Shown piece by piece: positions 34,675 through 40,591 of a stretch of DNA of 43,070 bases. Source of the DNA: Thermoplasmatota archaeon. GTDB lineage: Archaea; Thermoplasmatota; E2; UBA202; JdFR-43. Below the pieces are notes generated by a model. It did not search any database. It saw only the letters and a list, made by a program, of their open reading frames with translations, and was not told the DNA's origin. Numbering within the stretch: position 1 is the first letter of the stretch; each line of letters opens with the position of its first letter. The position numbers and the translations under genes were made by a program. The stretch is from assembly GCA_029259055.1 (NCBI GenBank), contig JAPDJP010000024.1, forward strand, positions 1-43,070, read 5' to 3'.

Positions 34675-35094
34675 CTAAGCTTTTCCTATCTTTTTAAGAA
34701 ATTCGTGAGCTTTTCTCAGCACCTTTTTGTCATTCTCATAAGTTATTTTTTCTAGGGCTTCTTCATATGGAAGCCATTCATAATCTGTATGTTCATAGGA
34801 GAGTTTCACATCAAATGTTTTACTCTCCGCAAGCAAATAAATTACTTCCTTGAATATTGTTTTCCCTTCCTTCCTATAAAAATAACTTATTTTTTCCTTA
34901 AATCCGTATATGATTTCCAAATCTTCCTTTTTTAAGCCCGCTTCCTCCTCCGCCTCTCTCAAAAAAGTTTTTTCTAAACTCTCTCCTTTTTCAATATTTC
35001 CTTTTACAAACCCCCAATGCCCCCATTCATATTTGAGGAGTAAGTATTTGCCATCCTTAAAAATAACCGCTCCACAACTCCTTTCAACGGGCAT
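34675..35094 (-). CDS. Nudix hydrolase, Ap4A-hydrolase-like
   Basis: The 139-residue protein carries a complete Nudix box from Gly32 to Leu54 (G-x5-E-x7-REA-x-EE-x-GL), with the preceding GHWGFVKG typical of bis(5'-nucleosyl)-tetraphosphatases. The aromatic KISYFYR and the C-terminal HTDYEWLPYEEAL are also usual for the diadenosine tetraphosphate hydrolase group. The substrate is not proven. Its ATG is immediately adjacent to the stop of the upstream Cys-motif protein, so the two are one operon. The 79 nt after it contain no recognisable gene. Confidence 0.9.
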   Translation of the reverse strand: MPVERSCGAVIFKDGKYLLLKYEWGHWGFVKGNIEKGESLEKTFLREAEEEAGLKKEDLEIIYGFKEKISYFYRKEGKTIFKEVIYLLAESKTFDVKLSYEHTDYEWLPYEEALEKITYENDKKVLRKAHEFLKKIGKA

Positions 35095-36408
35095 TTAACC
35101 AACCTCTTTTAATAAATTATCCATTGCTTTTTTATATTCTTCGCCTTCCGCTTCCAATAAAATTTTTACATATTTTGCTAAATGTTTCCCAAAATCCATT
35201 TCCATCTTCGAATATTTCCATTCCTCGCCTTTAATATCCAAGGCGGAGAGAAAAGCATATGAAATTGATTTCTCCTTTACATCCATTATTTTTTTCTCCT
35301 TTATTGTTTTTAAAACAGCGTCTTTTCCATATATTTTGTAGGCTTTGGCGAGTTCATCAGCAAATTTGGCAATTTTTCCTTCTTTTATAGACGGCAATTT
35401 TTCAAGAATCTTACTTTTTCTCCTCTCTTCATACTCTTTTTTTAGATCATCTGTTGAAATTCCGTATTTTTCTAATAATTTTGCTGATGATGGTTGTTCA
35501 AGTATTACCGCCCTTTTCTCCTTCTTTAACAGATTCAATATTACTTCCTTTTCCCATTCTTTTGGATTTATTTCATTAACAAAAGATTCTATATCATTTC
35601 CATAACATTTATTTCCTAAAATTAAAACCTTTTGCATTTCAATATTCCACAAAATTTTTTTCTTATAGTTTTCTATAAAAGATATATCCGTCATTTCTCC
35701 ATTTAAATAATGTATGTTATCAAGCTTCTTTTCCATGGCTTTTTCAATAGCACATTCATCACATTTACTTTTACATTCATATGGAGTAATTTTTACATCT
35801 ATTTCCACTTCCTTCTCAAAAGCTGAATAATAAAAATATTGCTTCATCTTTATTAATGAATTTTCCTTTCCGCAACATTTTATTTCCTTTCCTCTCCACC
35901 TTATTACAATATACTCGTTAGCTTGGCATCTAAATTTTTTTGAAATATAATCAAGAAATTCTTCTGGTACATCCTGGGAGCAAATAATTTTGTCTGGCAA
36001 TGAAAATAAATTTAACTTTTTCTTTTTTGCAAGGTCAACATAAGCAAGCATTCTAACATTTGGTTTGTCCCAATTTTGGAAAGCAACGAGAAATTTCTCT
36101 TCAACTTTTCCTCTCTTTGCATAATAATAAGTTTTCCCATTCATCTTAACATATGTGACATATGGTATTTTTTTATCTACAAGAAGAATTGTGGATGCAA
36201 GTCCAGCCAAAAATCCTTTCTTACTTGCTACTTTTTTCAAATAATTTTCATCCTTTAGCTTTTCAATATCTTTTTTCATTTTTTCAAAATAGCATGATTT
36301 ACATTTTCCTTTACATTCTGGTAAAACTTTAAAAGGATTTCTCTTCAATTCCTTCGCTACATCAATTATTCTCTTTTCTATTTGCTTTGATGCAATTCTT
36401 ATTTGCAT
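35095..36408 (-). CDS. Unknown protein with two CX3CX2C motifs
   Basis: The 437-residue protein has an N-terminal Cys cluster, Cys32-x3-Cys36-x2-Cys39 (CKGKCKSCY), and a second with identical spacing at Cys212, Cys216 and Cys219 (CKSKCDECA). Additional cysteines at 143, 161, 178 and 179 lie between. The rest alternates beta strands (about 70-130) and Lys/Glu-rich helices (about 280-437). It may belong to the archaeal DUF530 group, but I assign that only tentatively. CX3CX2C is the radical-SAM spacing, but no SAM-binding GGE segment or TIM barrel is visible. A metal-binding or Fe-S role is inference. A TATA-like stretch precedes the ATG; Nudix follows without a gap. Confidence 0.7.
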   Translation of the reverse strand: MQIRIASKQIEKRIIDVAKELKRNPFKVLPECKGKCKSCYFEKMKKDIEKLKDENYLKKVASKKGFLAGLASTILLVDKKIPYVTYVKMNGKTYYYAKRGKVEEKFLVAFQNWDKPNVRMLAYVDLAKKKKLNLFSLPDKIICSQDVPEEFLDYISKKFRCQANEYIVIRWRGKEIKCCGKENSLIKMKQYFYYSAFEKEVEIDVKITPYECKSKCDECAIEKAMEKKLDNIHYLNGEMTDISFIENYKKKILWNIEMQKVLILGNKCYGNDIESFVNEINPKEWEKEVILNLLKKEKRAVILEQPSSAKLLEKYGISTDDLKKEYEERRKSKILEKLPSIKEGKIAKFADELAKAYKIYGKDAVLKTIKEKKIMDVKEKSISYAFLSALDIKGEEWKYSKMEMDFGKHLAKYVKILLEAEGEEYKKAMDNLLKEVG

Positions 36409-36437
36409 TAAAATAAATTGATATATCTTATTTCAAT

Positions 36438-38144
36438 TTAACGAACTAAAAGCAATCTCAAAACTCCTCCAATAACCAAGGCTGTAAAAAGCATTATTAT
36501 TGTTGCTTTTACCGTATCTTTTATTCCCAACTCTTTTATTAAGGTTGTAAAAGTTGCAACACATGGAAAGTATATGGTTAGAATTGTTACAGCAATAACT
36601 AGTTGTTCTGCGCTCATTCCCAAAGGCAAAAGCATGCCAACAGCCAAATCTTTTCTTAAAAACCCAGCAATCAATGCTATTGCTGCTTCCTTTTTTAATC
36701 CGAACGCACCAACTATAACTGGAGAAAATAAATTCCCTAACCATTCAATAAAATGTAATGAATATAGTAAGTTTATCAAAAATACTCCAAAAAACAGCCA
36801 AGGTATAGCATCTCTTAAGAACCACTGAATTCTCATCCATAATTTTTTTATCAAAGCTCTTAAACTTGGCATTCTGTAAGGCGGGATTTCCATAAATATT
36901 TCCGGGCTCTCTCCTTTAACAAATTTATTCAGTATTATGCCAGAAACAAAATAAAGAATGGTTAGCGTAGTGAAAACAATTACAATACATCTTATTCCAT
37001 AAGAAGAAAGCACTCCAAAAATCATAGCAATCTGTGCCATGCATGGAACAGCTATAGCTAGGAGAGTTGCGGAAATAAATCTTTGTTTTCTTGTTTCTAA
37101 GCTTCTTGTAGCCATTGTTCCTGGAACATTGCACCCCAAGCCTAAAAATACCGTTATTATTCCGTATCCATGCATGCCCAGACGGTGAAAAATATTGTCT
37201 GCAAGTGTTGCCAAGCGAGGCAAATAGCCGGTATCTTCAAGAATGGATAATATGAAGTAAAAAGATATGATGTATGGAAGAACAACGCCAAATGGAACAT
37301 ATATTCCCGTAGATAACAGCCCCAAGGATTCTTCAAATGATACGCTTCCATCTATAAGCTGTCCTATCAAGATGTCTCTTATTATGTTATCTCCTAATAT
37401 GTCACTTAATTCATTTAAGATGGGTAAATACAAATCAAAGATAGGGGAAAGAAGATAGCTACTAATGCTCTCCCCAATTATTCTGACCGCAGCAAAACAA
37501 GCTAGAAGAATGATAATAGCTATTGGTATGCCAGTATATGGTTTTATGGTTATTTCTGCCAACAAATCTTTCCATGTGTGGTGGCGATGTCTTATTTTTT
37601 CAACTTTTCTTACTATTTCTCCTATCCTAGCCCATCTTTCAGCTTCACTTAGCTTTATGTCGCCTGCCTTTGCTTCTTTTATTTTAGAAACTAACTCTTT
37701 AATACCTTCTCCAGTCAAAGCAACTGTTGTGACTACAGGAACCTTAAGTTCTTCTTCAAGTTTTTTTACATCTATATCTATTCCTAAATGTTTTGTTTCA
37801 TCCCATAAATTTAGGGCAACAACCATTGGTATATTTGTTTCTAAAAGTTGCAAAGTTAGGTAAAGATTTCTTTCCAAATTTGTTGCATCTACAACATTTA
37901 TAATTATGTCTGCTTCTTCCAACAATTTTTTGGCTACTTCTTCAGCCTTATTGGATGGTTCTAAAGAATAAGTGCCAGGAGCATCTATAATTTCAAAAAT
38001 TTCTTTATCAATTTTCATTTTCCCTTTATAAAAATCAACGGTTGTTCCTGGATAATTTGATGCTATTACTTTTGCTCCTGTTAAACGGGAGAAAACAACG
38101 CTTTTGCCAACATTTGGATTTCCCATCAGAAGAATTTTTTTCAC
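36438..38144 (-). CDS. feoB: Ferrous iron transporter FeoB
   Basis: An N-terminal G domain is followed by a helical spacer and two Gate regions with about eight membrane helices. G motifs are GNPNVGKS (8-15), NYPGTT, DAPG (54-57) and NLWD (112-115). The membrane part has VFLGLGCNVPGTMATRS, with the Cys-Asn-Val-Pro segment typical of the Fe(II) path, and FLRKDLAVGMLLPLG near the end. The length of 568 residues is short for FeoB (about 650-770), mainly in the C-terminal part. The start is GTG. No feoA lies beside it. It is divergent from the DUF488 gene over 36 nt. Confidence 0.95.
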   Translation of the reverse strand: MKKILLMGNPNVGKSVVFSRLTGAKVIASNYPGTTVDFYKGKMKIDKEIFEIIDAPGTYSLEPSNKAEEVAKKLLEEADIIINVVDATNLERNLYLTLQLLETNIPMVVALNLWDETKHLGIDIDVKKLEEELKVPVVTTVALTGEGIKELVSKIKEAKAGDIKLSEAERWARIGEIVRKVEKIRHRHHTWKDLLAEITIKPYTGIPIAIIILLACFAAVRIIGESISSYLLSPIFDLYLPILNELSDILGDNIIRDILIGQLIDGSVSFEESLGLLSTGIYVPFGVVLPYIISFYFILSILEDTGYLPRLATLADNIFHRLGMHGYGIITVFLGLGCNVPGTMATRSLETRKQRFISATLLAIAVPCMAQIAMIFGVLSSYGIRCIVIVFTTLTILYFVSGIILNKFVKGESPEIFMEIPPYRMPSLRALIKKLWMRIQWFLRDAIPWLFFGVFLINLLYSLHFIEWLGNLFSPVIVGAFGLKKEAAIALIAGFLRKDLAVGMLLPLGMSAEQLVIAVTILTIYFPCVATFTTLIKELGIKDTVKATIIMLFTALVIGGVLRLLLVR

Positions 38145-38180
38145 AATGGAAAAGTTAAAGTCATATAAAGAAATTTTGAT

Positions 38181-38609
38181 GTGGAAATTTATTCAATTGG
38201 TCATTCAAATAGGGATATTAACGAATTTATAAGATTGTTAAAAAAATTTGGAATTCAAGTTGTTATAGATGTTCGAAGATTTCCTACCTCCAAATTTTCT
38301 TTTTATAAAAAAGAGAATTTATCTAATATTTTGAAAAAGGAAGGTATTGAATATGTTCATCTTGAAAATTTAGGAGGGTATAGAGGAGGATATGAAAAGT
38401 GGATGCTTAGCAATGAATGGAGAAATGCATACAACGAATTAAAGAAAATGGCTACTAAAAAAAGAGTGGCAATAATGTGTGCAGAAAAATTTCCTTTCAG
38501 ATGTCATAGAAGATATATTACAAGGAAATTAGCACAAGAAAATTGGAAAGTAATTCACATCATAAATGATAGAATATGGGAAGAAAAAGATAAGAAAACC
38601 GAAACTTAA
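38181..38609 (+). CDS. DUF488 family protein
   Basis: The 142-residue protein has the DUF488 signatures: YSIGHSNRDINEFI (4-17), VVIDVRRFPTSKF (27-39), LGGYRGGYEKWM and IMCAEKFPFRCHRRYI with Cys100 and Cys108-His109-Arg110. The function of the family is unknown; the Cys-His pattern suggests redox or metal chemistry. The start is GTG at 38181; a TATA-like CATATAAAG lies only about 18 nt upstream, closer than in other genes here. The stop region overlaps the end of a small convergent zinc-protein gene by 4 nt. Confidence 0.9.
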   Translation: MEIYSIGHSNRDINEFIRLLKKFGIQVVIDVRRFPTSKFSFYKKENLSNILKKEGIEYVHLENLGGYRGGYEKWMLSNEWRNAYNELKKMATKKRVAIMCAEKFPFRCHRRYITRKLAQENWKVIHIINDRIWEEKDKKTET

Positions 38610-38767
38610 AACATGCCAATACCAAATAATCCAGCAACTCCTTTTTCTAAATAATATGGGCAATCTATTTCTTCTAAAGAATTTTCTATTTTCTTCCCAT
38701 ATTTTACCCCTCTTGGCTCTCTACATCTAATGCCATCAAAATTCAAACAGAATTCACATTTAACCAT
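38606..38767 (-). CDS. Small Cys-rich, zinc-ribbon-like protein (53 aa)
   Basis: This short reverse-strand gene starts with ATG at 38767 and encodes 53 residues, MVKCEFCLNFDGIRC at the start. Cys4, Cys7, Cys15 and Cys36 (DCPYYLE) form a C-x2-C-x7-C-x20-C set suited to bind one zinc or an Fe-S cluster. The tail GVAGLFGIGMF is hydrophobic. It lies 10 nt after the nep1 stop on the same strand and is therefore probably the last gene of purP-nep1. Its end overlaps the DUF488 stop by 4 nt. The compact packing, the conserved-looking Cys pairs and the absence of any other gene in this gap support it as real. Function unknown. Confidence 0.65.
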   Translation of the reverse strand: MVKCEFCLNFDGIRCREPRGVKYGKKIENSLEEIDCPYYLEKGVAGLFGIGMF

Positions 38768-38777
38768 AATTATAAAT

Positions 38778-39413
38778 TCAAAATATTAAAAATTTCCTTT
38801 CATATGTTGCAATTGCTTCCATTTCAACAATCCAAGCGGGTAGCATTTCATCATATAGGCTTACTATTTCATCAACTATTTTATAAACTGGGGAAATAAA
38901 ATCACCAGATGGAAATCCTCCTATGATACAAACAACATTCTCTTCCATAACCTCTTCCAATTTCTTTTTTCCTCCTCTCATGCTAAAAAGGATTTTCTTT
39001 TCTTCAAATTTGCTTAACAGAGCCTTCAAACTCTCTTTTTTCATTTCCATTAGTGGCTCCCCTTCAACAGGAACTCTTCCATTTTGAAATAACTGCTCAA
39101 TTAATCCCTTAAACCTATTATAATTTTTTATTATTCTTGTTTCAGGTTTTACATATATAACATCGTTATTTCTTGTATGAACATATACTCTCAATTTCCC
39201 TTTTTTATTCAAAATGGAATCATTGGCAAGCAAGAGAAAAAAATGGACAATATCGGGGCGACCCCTCCTCCGCCAATCCTTCAATGTTCTCATTGCAGTA
39301 TGATGCAAAGATGCATCCAAAATTAAGCTATTGCCTTTTCTAACTGCTGGGTGTTTCCTTATTTTTTTGGGCACAAGTTCAAGCTCGCTGTCAGCCAAAA
39401 CTAAATGCATCAT
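38778..39413 (-). CDS. nep1: 16S rRNA (pseudouridine-N1) methyltransferase Nep1
   Basis: Nep1/Emg1 is a SPOUT-class enzyme that methylates pseudouridine in the small-subunit rRNA during ribosome biogenesis. The 211 residues show the family sequence LILDASLHHTAMRTL (30-44), RRGRPDIVHFFLLLANDS (49-66) and the knotted SAM site CIIGGFPSGDF. The length is normal. It overlaps the end of purP by 4 nt and is followed by the small zinc protein, giving the unit purP-nep1-zinc protein. Confidence 0.95.
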   Translation of the reverse strand: MMHLVLADSELELVPKKIRKHPAVRKGNSLILDASLHHTAMRTLKDWRRRGRPDIVHFFLLLANDSILNKKGKLRVYVHTRNNDVIYVKPETRIIKNYNRFKGLIEQLFQNGRVPVEGEPLMEMKKESLKALLSKFEEKKILFSMRGGKKKLEEVMEENVVCIIGGFPSGDFISPVYKIVDEIVSLYDEMLPAWIVEMEAIATYERKFLIF

Positions 39414-40471
39414 GTTAATATTTCATTAAGTTTATCCATTTCTATTGCCATTTTTATTTCCTGTGCAATTCTTTGCCCAGTTGATAATCCGGGCTGGATC
39501 AAATCAGAATATGGACTTCCTGAAATGTATAAGTTTGTGCCAGCAACAATTCTTGCGGATATTTCAAAAACTTTTATTTCTAATTCATCAGTTACTACTG
39601 TTTCTAAGCAAAATGGGCCTATTATTCCACCAAACAGTTCATAGGATTTTTCAACGACTCTTTTCCCCATCTCAAATACTTTCGGCAATAAAGATTCGCG
39701 CATAACAATTGGAATGTTTCCAGTTACAACAAAAGACGGCTGTATCCCCATCTCCTCCAACTCTGACATTGAACCAAGACGATGCGCTTCATCTATATTT
39801 GCTTCATCTCTCCTATCTATGGATAACAATTCTAAGCACCCTTTTGCAACCCTGTATCCTTCCTTTTTTATTGGAGAATAAAAATAATGGATGTAATAAC
39901 GGGTTCCTATTAAAAATTCCTGTATAATATATGGCTTATCCTTTTCTATTTTCTTTTTAAAATCTTTATAATCTTTTGCTATGAAAAACCCCTTTCCGCC
40001 TTTCGCCCCATAATATTTTACTATAACTGGTTTGTCAATATCTCTTGCATCTTCAATTATTTGTGGCATTTTTAAGCCAGCCGACTCTAACCACTTCCTT
40101 TCTTTTTCCCTATCAGATTCCCATTCCAAAACGGCTTTATTTCCAAATGTTGGAATATTTAATTTTAAAAAATTCTCCGCCCCCATATATTCGACGAAGG
40201 AGCCATGAGGAATTATAATTGCATTCCTCTTATAAAATTCTTCCGCATAATCATTTATTTTTTTATAATCTTCAACAACAATAAATTCGTCAGGCTTAGC
40301 AAGAGGAAATGCATCATAAAATTCTGGCCTGCTTTTAATTGCTATACCAACAGTCTTAAATCCCTCCTTTTTTGCACCATTAAAAATTTGCAAACTTGAA
40401 TGGGAACAAGCAGTAGCTATGGATATGTCCTTAATATCGTAATTTTCTATTATATTCTCTATTGTTCCCAT
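39410..40471 (-). CDS. purP: FAICAR synthetase PurP (formate-dependent)
   Basis: PurP makes 5-formaminoimidazole-4-carboxamide ribonucleotide from AICAR, formate and ATP, the archaeal replacement of the PurH transformylase. The 353 residues have the ATP-grasp layout with family motifs: IATACSHSSLQIFNGAKKEG near the N-terminus, PVIVKYYGAKGGKGFFIA (about 148-165), YIHYFYSPIKKE, and ISARIVAGTNLYISGSPYSD at the C-terminus. It lies at the head of the purP-nep1 unit. purD is elsewhere in the window, so purine genes are scattered. Confidence 0.96.
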   Translation of the reverse strand: MGTIENIIENYDIKDISIATACSHSSLQIFNGAKKEGFKTVGIAIKSRPEFYDAFPLAKPDEFIVVEDYKKINDYAEEFYKRNAIIIPHGSFVEYMGAENFLKLNIPTFGNKAVLEWESDREKERKWLESAGLKMPQIIEDARDIDKPVIVKYYGAKGGKGFFIAKDYKDFKKKIEKDKPYIIQEFLIGTRYYIHYFYSPIKKEGYRVAKGCLELLSIDRRDEANIDEAHRLGSMSELEEMGIQPSFVVTGNIPIVMRESLLPKVFEMGKRVVEKSYELFGGIIGPFCLETVVTDELEIKVFEISARIVAGTNLYISGSPYSDLIQPGLSTGQRIAQEIKMAIEMDKLNEILT

Positions 40472-40510
40472 TACTCCATATATTCCTCATATTTTTAAAA
40501 TTTTCTAACT

Positions 40511-40588
40511 TCTTCATAACCCTATATATCTTCATACCCTATATAAAAAAAATATTTATATAAAAAGGAGGATTTAACCTGAGGTGAT
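40511..40588 (+). promoter_or_regulatory. Duplicated promoter segment and SD before the second C25 peptidase
   Basis: An 18-nt unit (40511-40528) is followed directly by a 17-nt near-copy (40529-40545) that lacks one A; both end in CCCTATATA. The second copy forms the TATA element TATATAAA at 40540-40547. A further TATA-like TTTATATAAA lies at 40555-40564. The start codon TTG at 40592 has GAGGTGAT at 40581-40588, and AAGGAGG lies further up near 40565. The repeat is direct observation; which box is used is inference. Confidence 0.55.
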
Positions 40589-40591
40589 AAA

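Noticed and set aside
35095-36408. Radical SAM enzyme
   Set aside because: The CX3CX2C spacing occurs twice, but the residue before the last Cys is not aromatic, and no SAM-binding GGE motif or barrel pattern follows.
36433-36744. 103-codon minus-strand frame inside feoB
   Set aside because: It lies in another frame of the conserved FeoB membrane domain and has no independent promoter or family motif.
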